Below, one piece after another: positions 22,022 to 33,227 of a stretch of 64,000 bases of DNA. The stretch spans positions 6,718,782 through 6,782,781 of the forward strand of contig CM045745.1 in NCBI GenBank assembly GCA_024760905.1, given 5' to 3'. Below the pieces are notes generated by a model. The model saw nothing but the letters and a program-made list of their open reading frames with translations, searched no databases and had not been told where the DNA came from. A program made the position numbers and the translations under genes. Origin of the DNA: Plotosus lineatus. Lineage: Eukaryota; Chordata; Actinopteri; Siluriformes; Plotosidae. How positions within the stretch are numbered: position 1 is the stretch's first letter; each line of letters begins with the position of its first letter.

Positions 22022-22110
22022 AACACAAATACTAGCCACCACAGAATCCCGGAAATAGACTCTGAAATGTCGTCACACTTCAATCACGTGACTTGAAGTC
22101 ATCCACAAAC
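22022..22110 (-). promoter_or_regulatory. chmp5: Putative chmp5 core promoter with E-box and ETS-like sites
   Basis: Upstream of the chmp5 start codon (21964), CCGGAAAT at 22049-22056 fits an ETS core. TCACGTGAC at 22084-22092 contains the palindromic CACGTG E-box in a context close to the CLEAR element bound by TFEB/TFE3. No TATA box is evident, consistent with a housekeeping gene. The transcription start site is not determined; that these sites act is inference. Confidence 0.45.
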
Positions 22111-22559
22111 CGAAGTGAGGGTTGGACAAACGATTAAGGGAATCAACCAAGTACTGCAATGTATTTTGGACTCTGTTGAAATTAGTTTCCAAGTTATACT
22201 GTAGTTCTTAAAGGTTGTACTTTGCCATTTTTTATTTTATTTTAAAGATTTACTCCTTGTTATGTTTTCATTTCTTACTTTTATTAGGGGTCCAAGCATC
22301 AGATTGGTTTTTGACTCAAACTCATCACCTTCTTTGTGACATGTCTCTATGACATCATGTTTCTCACTCGTCTCTGAGACATGATGTCCCTCCTTCTTAC
22401 CATCACACCTCTCTTCATTATTACTCCTTCTTATCAGTCCTCTTCTCTTCCTCTTCACTTTTCTCCCTTGAACCACTCGTACTCTTTATTAGTCCTTTTG
22501 CTGAGACCACTGGAACCTTTTTATTTGACCCTTTGCTTGGGCCCCAGGAATTTATGTTT

Positions 22560-22562
22560 GCA

Positions 22563-22600
<38 letters not shown>

Positions 22601-22770
22601 ATTTTAATATAATTTCTCTGCAATGGCTTGGTGAGCTGTCCAGGACATACTCTGATCAGAGTATGTCCTGGACAGCTCACCAGGCCATCGCAGACAAATG
22701 ATATTAAAATTTAACACTACTACTACTACTACTACTACTAATAATAATAATAATAACAATAATAACTAGG
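22560..22770. repeat. Zero-spacer inverted repeat (palindrome), SINE-derived
   Basis: The centre is between 22655 and 22656 (TCTGATCAGA). Positions 22629-22655 and 22656-22682 are perfect reverse complements. With a few mismatches the match extends outward through GCAATGGC/GCCATCGC and the AAATTTTAATAT stretch to about 22594 and 22717. The outer flanks are (TTA)n on the left and (ACT)n(AAT)n on the right. Each arm contains the SINE-tail phrase GGTGAGCTGTCCAGG. Confidence 0.92.
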
Positions 22771-22829
22771 ATAAAGAGGTCCAGAAAATGAATGAATATA
22801 TATTCTTCGTGCTGCTGTTGTATTTTCAG

Positions 22830-22995
22830 CAGTAGCATCTGTGGGCGGTATCTATCAGGTAGAAATATGTGTGCACTGCTGTGTGCATTGCAGTGTATTA
22901 CAAATGAAGAAGGAAGTGCCCTTGGGGAACACTCCTTGCTCAGGGAAAAGGTGCCTTCAGATCAGTAACCCATCGGCTTAACTACGAAGCCACCA
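22830..22995 (-). mobile_element. tRNA-derived SINE fragment (type D)
   Basis: On the - strand GGTGGCTTCGTAGTTAAGCC forms an A-box-like head, followed by CTGAGCAAGGAGTGTTCCCC. A related head is at 62035 (GGCGGCTTAGTGGTTAAGG, TTGAGCAAGGCCCTG). Confidence 0.5.
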
Positions 22996-22997
22996 AT

Positions 22998-23305
22998 TTA
23001 GAGTCACAGGGAGGCTGGTGTGCCTTTCAGCTGACTCTGGCAAGGGTATAGGGTACACCCTGGACAACTCACTAGGCCATCACAGGGCGAACACTCACAC
23101 CTAGAGGTGATTTGTAACAGCTGATTGGCCTACTGTGTTTGTTTTTGGACTGTGTGAGGAAACTGGAGTACCTAGAGGAAAACCCACATAAGCATTAGGA
23201 GAACATGCAAACTCCACACAGAAGGGCTTGAGATGGGAATCGAACCCAAACCTTTTTACTGGGAGGTGGATGTGCTAAGCACTATGCCACCATGTTGCCA
23301 TGTAT
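22998..23305 (-). mobile_element. SINE, head type C, inverted
   Basis: The tail (AGTCACAGGGAGGCTGG) is on the left. The body complement (ACATGCAAACTCCACACAG) and head complement (GTGCTAAGCACTATGCCACC) are on the right. Confidence 0.8.
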
Positions 23306-23334
23306 GAAATTATAGCATTAAAAACATCTTACAT

Positions 23335-24150
23335 TTACAGCATTTAGCAGACGCTCTTATCCAGAGCGACTTACGGAAGTGCTCGCAAGTCTCTATCAAT
23401 GAATATATTCTTGCACTGGTTTGTTAGAACACAGACTAAATATACCGTCAGTCAAATTCAGATGGTAGCTGTTGGGGTTTTTTATTAGGTGGTGTGTGTG
23501 TGTTTATTTACAGCACAGTGCTTAATCTAAGCATTGCTGAAAAAGTTAAGTTTTCAACTGTTGTTTAAAGAGACACGGTGACTCAACTGTCCAGATGTCC
23601 AGAGGACGTTCATTCCACCACCTTGGAGCCAGAACAGAGAACAGTTTAGACGCATTTTTTCCTTGTCCCTTAGTAGAGGGAGGGATCAGTCTTGCAGTGC
23701 TAAAGAATCTGAGATAATGTGGTGCAGTGTGTTGTGTGATACTTTGAGGTAGGAAGGTGCAGGTCCATTTTTGGCTTTGTAGACAAGAGTTAGTGTTTTC
23801 AATCGAATGCGATCAGCTACAGGAAGCCAGGGGAGAGACTGTAGCAGTGGTGTGGTGTGGGGAAATTTGGGAAGGTTAAAAATAAGCCATGCAGCTGCAT
23901 TCTGAATCAGTTGCAAAGGTTGAATAGCACTCAAAAGTAGACCTGCAAGGAGTGGGTTGCAGTAATCTAGTCTTGAGATGACAAGGGATTGAACAAGTAT
24001 CTGAGTGGCCTTCCTTGAAGGAAATGGACGAATTCTTTGGATATTAGAGAATAAATCGGACATTAAAGGGAATAAATCAGCATGATAGAGTAAGATTAAT
24101 GATATGAGAATAAGATAGGCACTTATCTATAGTTACTCGAAGACTATTTT
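23335..24150 (-). mobile_element. L2-type LINE 3' fragment joined to an RTE
   Basis: A - strand ORF (24063-23686, 125 aa) has ILVQSLVISRLDYCNPLLAG, AIQPLQLIQNAAAWLIF and LPWLPVADRIRLKTLTLVYK. This is the C-terminal region downstream of the reverse transcriptase in L2/CR1-group LINEs. The 3' part contains GCATTTAGCAGACGCTCTTA, a familiar fish repeat phrase. The upstream edge abuts the 3' end of the RTE at 24150, and the same junction recurs at 33415. Confidence 0.75.
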
Positions 24151-27060
24151 AGATCTTCTTTTCCTTTCAGCTTTTCCCTTCAGGGGTCGCCACAGCGAAC
24201 CATCCACCTCCATCTCACCCTATCTTCTGCATCTTCTACTCTTACTCCAACAACCTTCATGTCCTCCTACACCACATCCATCAATCTTCTCTTTGGTCTT
24301 CTTCTAGGCCTTCTGCCTGGTAGTTCCAACCTCAGCATCCTACTACCAATATACTCACTATCCCTCCTTGTGTACATTTCCAAACCATCTCAATCTAGCC
24401 TCCCTGACTTTGTCTCCAAAACTTCTAACATGTGCTGTCCCTCTGATGTACTCATTCCTGGTCCTATCCATCCTCATTACTCCCAAAGAGAACCTCAACA
24501 TTTTCATCTCTGCTATCTCCAGCTCTGCCTCCTGTCTTTTCCCCAGTGCCACTGTTTCTAAACCATACAACATCGCTGGCTTCATCACCGTCTTGTACAC
24601 GTTTCCTTTCATTCTTGCCGATACCCTCCTATCACATATCACACCGGACACTTTTCTCCAACCATTCCAACCTGCCTGCACACGCTTCTTCACCTCTTTT
24701 TCACACTCTCCATTGCTCTGGATAGTTGAGCCTAAGTACTTAAAATCCTCCACCTTCCTTATCTCTGCTCCATGTAACCTCACCGTTCCTCTTGGGTCCT
24801 TGTCGTTCACACACATGTATTCTGTTTTACTGAGACTAACCTTCATTCCTCTCCTCTCCAGTGCATACCTCCACCTCTCTAGATTTTCCTCCACTTGTTC
24901 TCTGCTCTCACTACAGATCACAATGTCATCTGCAAACATCATAGTCCATGGAGATTCTTGTCTAACCTCATCTGTCAGCCTGTCCATCACTACAGCAAAC
25001 AAGAAGGGGCTCAGAGCTGACCCTTGATACAGTCCCTTTTCCACCTTGAACTCTTCTGTCACACCGACAGCACACCTCACCACTGTCTTACATCTCTCAT
25101 ACATGTCCTGCACCACTCTAACATACTTCTCTGCCACGCCAGACTTCCTCATGCAATACCACAGTTCCTCTCTCGGCACCCTGTCATATGCTTTCTCCAG
25201 ATCCACAAAGTCGCAATGCAGCTCCCTCTGACCTTCTCTGTACTTCTCTATTAACATCCTCAAAACAAACACTGCATCTGTGGTGTGGGTCTGCATCTTG
25301 GCATGAAACCAAACTGTTGTTCACAAATGCTGACCTCTGCCCTTAGTCTAGCTTCCACTAGTCTTTCCCATAACTTCATCGTATAGCTCATCAACTCTAT
25401 CCCTCTGTACTTGCCACAACTCTGCACGTCGCCCTTGTTCTTAAAAATGGGCACAAGCACACTTCTCCATTCCCCCGGCATCCTCTCACTCTCCAAGACC
25501 TTGTTGAATGTGCTTGTCAGAAATTCTACTGCTACCTCTCCTAGACACTTCCATAAATCCACCGGTATGTCATCAGGACCAACTGCCTTTCCACTCTTCA
25601 TCCTCTTCTATGCCCTCCTCACTTCTTCCTTACTAATCTTTGCTACTTCCTGGTCCTCAACAGTCACCTCTTCGACTCTTTTTTTCTCTCTCATTTTCCT
25701 CATTCATCAGCTCTTCAAAATACTCTTTCCATCTTCCCAGCACACTTCTGTCATCAGTCAATAATTTCCCTCTCCGTCCTTAATCACTATAACTTATTGC
25801 ACGTCCTTCCAATCTCTATTTCTTTGCTATGCCACCTTGTATAAATCATTTTCTCCCTCCTTACTGTATAACCTATTATACAAGTCATCATACGCCCTCT
25901 GCTTGGCCTTTGACACCGCTACCTTCGCCTTACACTGTGTTTCCCTGTACTCCTGTTTACTCTCTTTGGTCCACTCAGTGCCCCATTTCTTCTAAGCTAA
26001 CCTCTTCTTTTGTACACACTCCTACACGTCCTCATTCCACCACCAAGTCTTCTTATCTACTGTCCTTCCAGAGGACACACCAAGTGCTCTCCTTCCTGTC
26101 TCCCTGATCACATTAGCTGTAGTTGTCCAGTCATCTGGAAGAACTTCCTGACCACCCAAAGCCATTTTCAACTCCTCCTTGAAGACAACACGACACTCTT
26201 CCTTTTTCAACTTCCACCACTTTGTCTTCCACTCTGCCTTTGCCTTTTTCACCTTTCTTACCATCAGTATCATCCTGCACACCACCATCCCATGCTGTTT
26301 GGCAACACTCTCACCCACTACTACTTTGCAGTCACTGACTTCCTTCAACTTACATCGCCTACACAAGATGTAGTCGACCTGTGGGCTCCTACCTCCGCTT
26401 TTATAAGTCACCCTATGCTCCTGTCTCTTCTGGAAGAAAGTATTCACCACAGCCATTTCCATTTGTTTTGCAAAAATCTATCAACATCTGTCCTGTGTTC
26501 CTGTCCTGGATACCAAACCTGCCCATGACTTCCTCGTCCCCTCTGTTGCCTGCACCAACATGTCCATTGAAGTCTGCACCAATGACCACTCTTTCACCTG
26601 TGGGGGTACTCTGCATCCCTTCACCTAACTCACTCCAGAATCTCTCCTTCTCTTCTAGCTCACATCCTGGCTGTGGAGCATAAGCACTAACAACATTGAA
26701 CATCACGCCTTCAATTTCTAACTTGAGACTCATCACTCTGTCTGACACTCTTTTCACTTCTAGAACATTCCTGACAAATCCCTCCTTCAGGATGACGCCT
26801 ACTCCATTTCTCTTTCCATCCACACCATGAAAAAACAGCTTAAACCCTGCTCCTAAGCTTCTAGCCTTGCTAGCTTTCCACCTGGTCTCCTGAACACACA
26901 GTATGTCCACCTTCCTCCTCTGTATCATGTCAGCCAGCTCTCTACCTTTTCCTGTCATAGTTCCAACATTCAAAGTGCCTACTCTCAGTCCTAGACTCAT
27001 GCTTTTCCTCTTCTCTCTCTGCCTACGGACACGCCTCCTGCCGCTCCTTCTTCGACCTAA
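24150..27060 (-). mobile_element. RTE-clade LINE, long but mutated copy
   Basis: On the - strand, an apurinic-endonuclease-like domain is readable at 27000-26413 ([52 protein letters not shown]). It is followed by broken central sequence and a reverse transcriptase at 25601-24358 ([58 protein letters not shown]). The 3' end is GGTTCGCTGTGGCGACCCC with a CTTTTCC-type tail. Several frameshifts and stops are present. The 45474-48548 copy is a close relative on the other strand. Confidence 0.9.
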
Positions 27061-28040
27061 TCCTTTATTTTAGATAAGTGTGTGATTCCAGCGTTGTCAA
27101 ATGTGGAAGAATGACATAATGGTCTACTTTTAAGGGGTCCACATACTTTTTGATACGGATTAGGTCTATCAGAGCCTAGAGTCTGCAAGGTGTTTCTGCT
27201 GCAATAAACAGGTTATTACGTCTTCTCATAGTTAGGTAGCCATTGTAGACCGTTGGACCAAAGTGAAATTACATTCAAGTTAACACATCTAATGCTGCCT
27301 ACAGAATGATTTTGTGAATTGTGTGCAAGCCGCAGTCTGAGATATAAATCTAATAAGCTAATTAAGTTTGATATATGCAGACATAATGAGGAACACATTC
27401 TGAATTGTACACCATAATGTAACTCAATATGCAAGATACCGGAACTAATGTAGAGATTTAGGCATTGCCTAACAGCAGAGCTCGCATATAATTTTTCTTG
27501 ACAAGTTTTCATGGTAACACCTCAAACCCTATACACATTTCCTACATGTATCAAGATTAATTCATATTATAATTACTTGTTTAAAGAAGGGAATAAGAAT
27601 GAGGCAAAGAAACATGCAATCTTAGTCTCAACATGCAATGTACACCATTTAGAAACAGTAGTTTTACAGAACATTTCAATAGCACATAAATACCATTTGT
27701 TCGTTCTTTATTTCTGAATTGTTTACTCCTTAAAATGTATAATTTGTTATCAGAATCATTGAAAATTAGCTCCAGAATGTCGAATAAATCGTTTATCCTA
27801 GTAAGAGTTCGAGCAAGTATCCATAGGATTAAAAACCCCAATATGAGTTTGTCTATCATCAAAGGGTAGAGACGCCAGTCCACTGGATATGTTTACTTAA
27901 GTAAGCACGTTTTCCTTGCCAGAAACCTCATGCGATTCCTCAATGTGAATTGTTTACAAGATTTTCTATTCAAAAAGTAATGCACTGTGTGGCAGTAATG
28001 TTTTTTGCTAGCTGAACAAAAACCCGATGTACCTCCTATA
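27060..28040. other. Intergenic DNA, nothing firmly recognised
   Basis: A stretch near 27125 (AAGGGGTCCACATACTTTTTG) looks like the end of some DNA transposon, but I cannot place its partner. No gene is seen. Confidence 0.35.
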
Positions 28041-28200
28041 CAGTGGAGCCTCGGTACTCGACCATAATTCATTCCGGACGACTGGTCGAATTCCCATTGG
28101 GTCAAATTCCAAATCCGCTTTTCCCATTACAAATACCTAATGTAAATGGTCTTAATCAGTTCTGTCATCTTTTGAACATAAGTTAACAGTACCATAACTC
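28041..28200 (+). mobile_element. Tigger-like left end
   Basis: TA followed by CAGTGGAGCCTCGGTACTCG and CATAATTCATTCCGGACG is a typical pogo/Tigger-type terminus. I do not find the right end; the adjoining sequence changes to a TC microsatellite at 28292. Confidence 0.5.
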
Positions 28201-28281
28201 ATACCATAGGTCTGCAAATTAAGTGAAAAAATTATTGCATATAGTACAGTACGTTATGGTCTGTGTTGTGAGAGACTCTGG

Positions 28282-28291
<10 letters not shown>

Positions 28292-28335
<44 letters not shown>
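28292..28335. repeat. (TC)n microsatellite
   Basis: About 44 bp of pure CT/TC repeat, at the left edge of the LTR-like fragment. Confidence 0.95.
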
Positions 28336-28336
<1 letters not shown>

Positions 28337-28339
28337 GGT

Positions 28340-28650
28340 TTGGAGAGGGGCGTGGCTGTTACACGTGGGTGGAGCGTTAAACATGCACACCTAATTCCAC
28401 TTAATCATGGACTATAAAGAGTAGCAGCATGCTCCTTACGGTGATGATTGTCTCTCTTCTCTGTGACCTCTCTGGCTCTCAGCTCCATGCTCCACCAGTT
28501 CTCGCTTTAGTTTGATTTCAGTGTTACTCCACATCTGTAACAGTGACTACAATGTCCCCACGCACTAGTGCCTTCCCTGTGAACAATAAAGCGCACCCGT
28601 TTCCATCACCACTCTGAGTCCTGCATTTTTAGGTCTGGCTGAATGTTCCT
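28340..28650 (+). mobile_element. LTR-like fragment with TATA and poly(A) motifs
   Basis: It contains ACTATAAAGA at 28411 and AATAAAGCGCACCC at 28585, about 170 bases apart. That spacing fits the promoter and poly(A) signal of a retrotransposon LTR. The first part resembles 6836-7060. No gag/pol sequence follows, so a solo LTR or LTR fragment is the best reading. Confidence 0.45.
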
Positions 28651-28654
28651 GGTG

Positions 28655-29025
28655 TCATAGAAGGGCTAGAAGAGCCGATAGTTTTGCTGTAACAGTTTCT
28701 AATGGTTCATCAGTTGTTGGACATTTACCAATAAAAGACAGCAAAATATTTTCCTGTTTTTTAAAGCATGGCAGAACAATCAAATGTGTTGTTACTGATA
28801 AGCATTATAGGCATTCCCCAGTGGCAGGGGGTCTGGAAATACCATGTAAACTCACTTTTATAGGCAGTGAACGCCTCATTTTACCGTTACAGAGACTGAT
28901 TGAATAAAATTGGTAAGTTTGATCTACCATTTTGCTCCCAGTACACATGGGCGGTTATTAGATGTAAGAGCAAAAACATTGGGGAGCGCTTATTGGAGCA
29001 GGGCGCTTATTACTTTGAATAAGCT
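28655..29025 (-). mobile_element. Fragment of the 17226-18879 DNA transposon family
   Basis: Reverse complement of 17226-17575: shared phrases include CATTCCCCAGTGGCAGGGGG, GAACGCCTCATTTTA and GCGGTTATTAGATGTAAGA. The outer end GGGCGCTTATTACTTTG is near 29020. Confidence 0.7.
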
Positions 29026-29044
29026 ATGCATCATCACGACATTA

Positions 29045-29500
29045 CTAGCATGTGATTCAAATTCAACCAATGGCTGAGAGCTTTTGTTTCTTCCTTCTGA
29101 TGAATAATTTTAAATGATGTGTGTATGCCTCTTTTTTTCTCCTTTGTGCACATGTTATCAACGTGACTGCTTGAATTACAAATTCATGTTTTTTGTAGTG
29201 TGTTTTTAATGATTATTTAAGCCCTATGATGCCACTCAAATGCCTTGCATGTTCTCTGGCTTCAGTAAGGAGCCCAAGCACTTTATTTATTCATAAATAT
29301 TACCACTGTACAAAATTAAAAAGTTTTTAATAATCATTACTACATTTTACTGCATTATTACTGTATTAATGAGTAAGACTGTCTATAGAATGTGTTTAGC
29401 AAGCAGATTTTAGTGCATGTAATATCATACATAGGGTTTTAAAACCGCATCAATGATTCGCAGGTTTCTGGGATCCGCAGGAGGGGGGAGGGGAGGCTTT
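29045..29500 (+). mobile_element. Fragment of the Tigger family seen at 53566-55252
   Basis: It shares GAGTAAGACTGTCTATAGAA and ATTACTGTATTAATGAG with the right part of 53566-55252. It also shares a divergent version of the segment coding for the HTH start (ATGCCACTCAAATGCCTTG). Neither terminal repeat is clean. Confidence 0.6.
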
Positions 29501-29509
29501 CTCTTCTTC

Positions 29510-29660
29510 TTTTTCTTTTCCTTTCGGCTTTTTCCCTTTTTCAGGGGTCGCCACAGCGAGTCATCTGATTCGCATGTTTGATTTGGAATAGGTCTTTACG
29601 TCAGATGCCCTTCCACACAACCTTTTAGCAAGGAACAGAAACACGCTGACGTCTTTGCTA
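29510..29660 (-). mobile_element. RTE-tailed SINE 3' fragment, inverted
   Basis: Complement of CGAATCAGATGACTCGCTG and GACCCCTGAAAAAGGGAAA, ending in a CTTTTCCTTTC stretch. It is truncated before the tRNA head. Confidence 0.75.
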
Positions 29661-29670
29661 ACGGGGGGCT

Positions 29671-29773
<103 letters not shown>

Positions 29774-29865
29774 AGGACAGGACAAAGACTTTCTATTGAA
29801 ACTTCATTTATCACTTCAGATCTGTTTCGAGGGGTGGTGAAACCATCCTCTCTCTTCAAGTGATT

Positions 29866-29937
29866 ACAGAAGATTTCTTGCAACAATGTCAATTGTAAAA
29901 AGCGCAAAAACAAATAAAACTGAAATGAATTGAATTA
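29866..29937 (+). mobile_element. L2-type LINE 3' tail
   Basis: CAATTGTAAAAAGCGCAAAA and AAATAAAACTGAAATGAATTG match the 3' end of the L2 LINE at about 37870-37920. Confidence 0.7.
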
Positions 29938-29939
29938 CG

Positions 29940-30740
29940 CTGGGGGGTGGATAGATGGACATGATAGATTCTCCTTCACCTTCCAAAGGCAACTCAATAG
30001 TGAGACACTTTTCCTTATCAATGGGGCTAAATTCTATGTGGGATACTCCCATTGCAGGAATCACAGTAAGAGATGATTATCTTCAATTTCTGATGCATCA
30101 CAGTTTTGTCTCAGAGTGTCTGTGGTGTCAAGACCATGATGATAGACATCTTTGAACCTCTCTTGCAATGCAGTGTAATAGTAGCACCACCGTTTTGGAC
30201 AAAACTAAAGGTAAAAGTTTTTAACATTTGTTTGCTTAGTCTGGGGCAGCCCCAAATCAAGTTGTATATAATGGATATAAGATGAGAAAAGGCAGTGAAC
30301 AGTGAAGGATGGCAAGAAGCATTCTGAGATCTCTAACAGAACAGTAGATCAGTGATGACTCATGACAGAGATCGCAATATTTTATGCTATTATTTCTACC
30401 GTCTATAATGGAACTGCCAGACACAACACGTAGCCAAATACACACAAAGTGTATTTTTCAAAAAATATTTCAGAAAACCATCACCACTATTCGCTGCTAT
30501 ACAAACGTGTTTTAGTTTTCATAAAGATCATCAATAGGTATGTGCTGTATATGGATTACATAGTGTTTCTTAATGTTTTTTTTCATTTTAAACAATATAG
30601 TCGTTTACACAGTTCTTTGACTTGACTGAAATAAAAGTTGTACGCTGTGATATGTCATTGACTTTGATTACAGCATGGATTCTACGGTATTACGCAATAT
30701 TATAACTTTTCCATCCTGAGGTGCATTAATAATTTTTTTA
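29940..30740. other. Intergenic DNA, nothing recognised
   Basis: No ORF, terminal repeat or tRNA-like head is seen. Confidence 0.4.
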
Positions 30741-30744
30741 TTTT

Positions 30745-31072
30745 TCATTTATTTTCTGAATTTCTTAATCCTAAATAGGGAGGCTAGGAGCCATCTCAGC
30801 CGACTCTGGGTGAGGGCTGAGTACATCCTGGACAGTTTGCTAGGCCATTGCAGGGCAGAAACATGCTGATGGCTATGCAGCCTATACTTTACTCAAATCA
30901 GTAATGGTTCTTTTACATGCCTCTCTCCACAGACAGTGAGACATGAATGGCCTTTGATAACCCGGTTAGCCGCACTTGGGGGACAGCAGTGACAACCGGT
31001 GAATGTGGTTCGTAAACCCTCAACCTTAGGATCGGTAATCCAGCACCTTACTACCAGGCCACTATTGCCATT
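30745..31072 (-). mobile_element. tRNA-derived SINE, tail type B, inverted
   Basis: The tail complement (CTTAATCCTAAATAGGGAGG) is on the left. The head complement (CTACCAGGCCACTATTGCC) is on the right. Older than its neighbours, judging by divergence. Confidence 0.8.
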
Positions 31073-31179
31073 TTTTAAATTTAATATTTTTCAATACATG
31101 ATCATGATTGATGAAACCTCCATTGATGTAATAATTTGGTTATACAGTACTTTATATTCAGGTCACAGGACTGCAATTT

Positions 31180-31533
31180 GGGCAGTGGTGGCTTGGCGGT
31201 TTCGGGCGCTGGATTGCTGATCCTAAGGTTGGGGGTTCGAGTCCCACTCTCCACAGGGTTGTCACTGTCCCCCCCAGTGCTGCTAACTGGGTTATCAACG
31301 GCCGGCCATGTCGCTCACTGTCTATGGTGTGAGGCATGTAAAAGAACCATTGCTGACTTTCGTAAAGAGTAGCTGCAAAGCCGTCGGCGTGTTTCTGTCC
31401 CATGCTAAAAGGATTATGTCAGGAAGGGCATCCGACATAAAAAAACCCTATGCAAATCAAACGTGCAAATCGTTTGCTGTGGCAACCTCTGAAAAAAAAA
31501 AAAGAGAAAAAGCTGAAAGGAAATCTCATCAAC
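31180..31533 (+). mobile_element. tRNA-derived SINE with RTE-type tail and exact target duplications
   Basis: It runs from GGCAGTGGTGGCTTGGCGG and GGTTCGAGTCCCACTC to a tail with AGGAAGGGCATCCGACA and a degraded CGTTTGCTGTGGCAACC. GGACTGCAATTT occurs at both 31168-31179 and 31534-31545, fixing the boundaries. Confidence 0.92.
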
Positions 31534-31789
31534 GGACTGCAATTTATTACCACATAATGTTGCTGGACCTTGTCCTGACCAACTCAGCAACTCCAGGTCA
31601 TAACCCTGCCTCAAGGGGCCCATGCAGTGGGTACTATGCATGATGGATTACATCGTTTCACTTAACTCCCTACTTAGGATTACGTACCCATCACTCTGTT
31701 ATAGGTTAAATCTGGACTTGTTAGGTCATGTGATTTCTTTCATTCCATACATCAGGTTTTTTTTTTCAATGGAGACTTTTTCAATGACG

Positions 31790-32475
31790 TCATAAGTAAT
31801 GAAGACCATGAAGTGGCTGATGCTTTGCCACCTATGGCCACAGGTCTGCTCTGCTCTTGACCCCCTGCAGTTTGCATACCAAGAGAAAGTGTGAGTGGAA
31901 GATGCAATCATCTCACCTGCTTCATCGATCTCTCTCTCACTTGGACAGGAGCAGTGGTGCTGTGAGAATTACATTTATGGATTTCTCCAGCACCTTCAAC
32001 ACCATCCAGCCTTTGGTCCTCAGAGAAAAACTGACAGACATGAGAGTAGGCTTACACCTTGTGGACTGGATCACTCACTACCTGATGAACAGATCTCAGT
32101 ATGTGCGACTGGGGACTGCAGATCAGACACTGCAGTCAGCAGCATGGGAGCACCACAGGGGACCATACTCTCTTCAGTCCTGTTCACACTATACCCCTTG
32201 GACCTCCAGTATAACTGCCACATGCAAAAGTTTGCAGTTGACACTGTTACTGTGAGTTGTATTAGGAGTGAACAGGAAGAGAAGTACAGAAAACTGATCT
32301 AGAACTTTGTTTCATGATGTGACTCCAACCACCTTCTCAACACCAGCAAGAAAAAAGCAGATGGTGGTGGACTTGAGAAGACCCAGGCCGCACCTAGAGC
32401 CAGTAATAATCAGACAACAGATGAGCGCAGCACCAAAAGTGGAACGAAACCAGTCAAAGGTAAGAGCCTTTAATT
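31790..32475 (+). mobile_element. Rex1/CR1-group LINE reverse transcriptase fragment
   Basis: Several short frames together encode HRSLSHLDRSSGAVRITFMD, FSSTFNTIQPLVLREKL and GAPQGTILSSVLFTLY, then KFAVDTVTVSCI in the position of the YxDD-like motif. The motif order of a CR1-superfamily RT, with the phrase FNTIQP, suggests the fish Rex1 (Babar) group. Frameshifts and stops are present. The 5' and 3' ends are not resolved. Confidence 0.65.
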
Positions 32476-33104
32476 TAACTGCACTGGACAACCTGGCCCA
32501 ATGGGTTCACGCAGCTAGTAATTCACAGGACCAAATTACCTTTTAATGACGGAATTCTATAAGAACAGCATCCTGTAGTTCTGTCTGGAGGTCAGGCCAA
32601 TAGCAGGCCAGCTTGAAGTCATCTTCATAGATTACTGAATTGCATCCGAAAGGAAACATTTTACAGAGTATTGCCTGTGTCGATGTTATGCAGTACAATG
32701 TTTTGCCATGTTTTGCCAACTCAGCTTTCTGTCCGCATTTGGTTTAGGAACACAAAAGAATTTTTTTCTACAATTTCTGCAGTTCTTCACGCAGCCATCT
32801 GATTTTACACTCTGCTATTTTCTTGGCTCTACATCTTAGCACTGGCCAGTAATCTGTTATCTTGGACTATTGTCTGTAGCACAGGGTCAGTGAGCAGTCC
32901 ATTGGACAAAACTGTAGGTTTACATCAGTAGTGAAGAGCAGTGTGGCAGCATTCACATATACTTAACATCGGGCAAGGACTGAAGTTACCTGACATAACC
33001 ACTGATGATACAGATTCACCACAGTTTGCCTTTAATGAGGCAATGAACCATTCTTAACCCAATTACAATAACGACCACTGACTCCACCAGTAAATTTACA
33101 TACA

Positions 33105-33227
33105 GTTTCATACACCAACCTTGTCTAACTGCCAGAGGAGGAGGCATTGCAGTTATTTATACTGATAATCTTGGCCTTAGAGTGTTTGATATTCTATACA
33201 CTAATATTGCATATGTTCCTGGAAAAA
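33105..33227 (+). mobile_element. L2-type LINE, endonuclease piece left of a nested insertion
   Basis: The + strand encodes RGGGIAVIYTDNLGLRVFD, an endonuclease-domain phrase. The following expected sequence appears only at 34560 onward (IIYRPPGPYSEFL), so 33228-34549 is an insertion in this LINE. Confidence 0.6.

Noticed and set aside
24368..25027. + strand ORF of 219 codons, with similar ones at 26010-26528 and 33517-34666
   Set aside because: These are antisense shadows of the RTE copies on the - strand.
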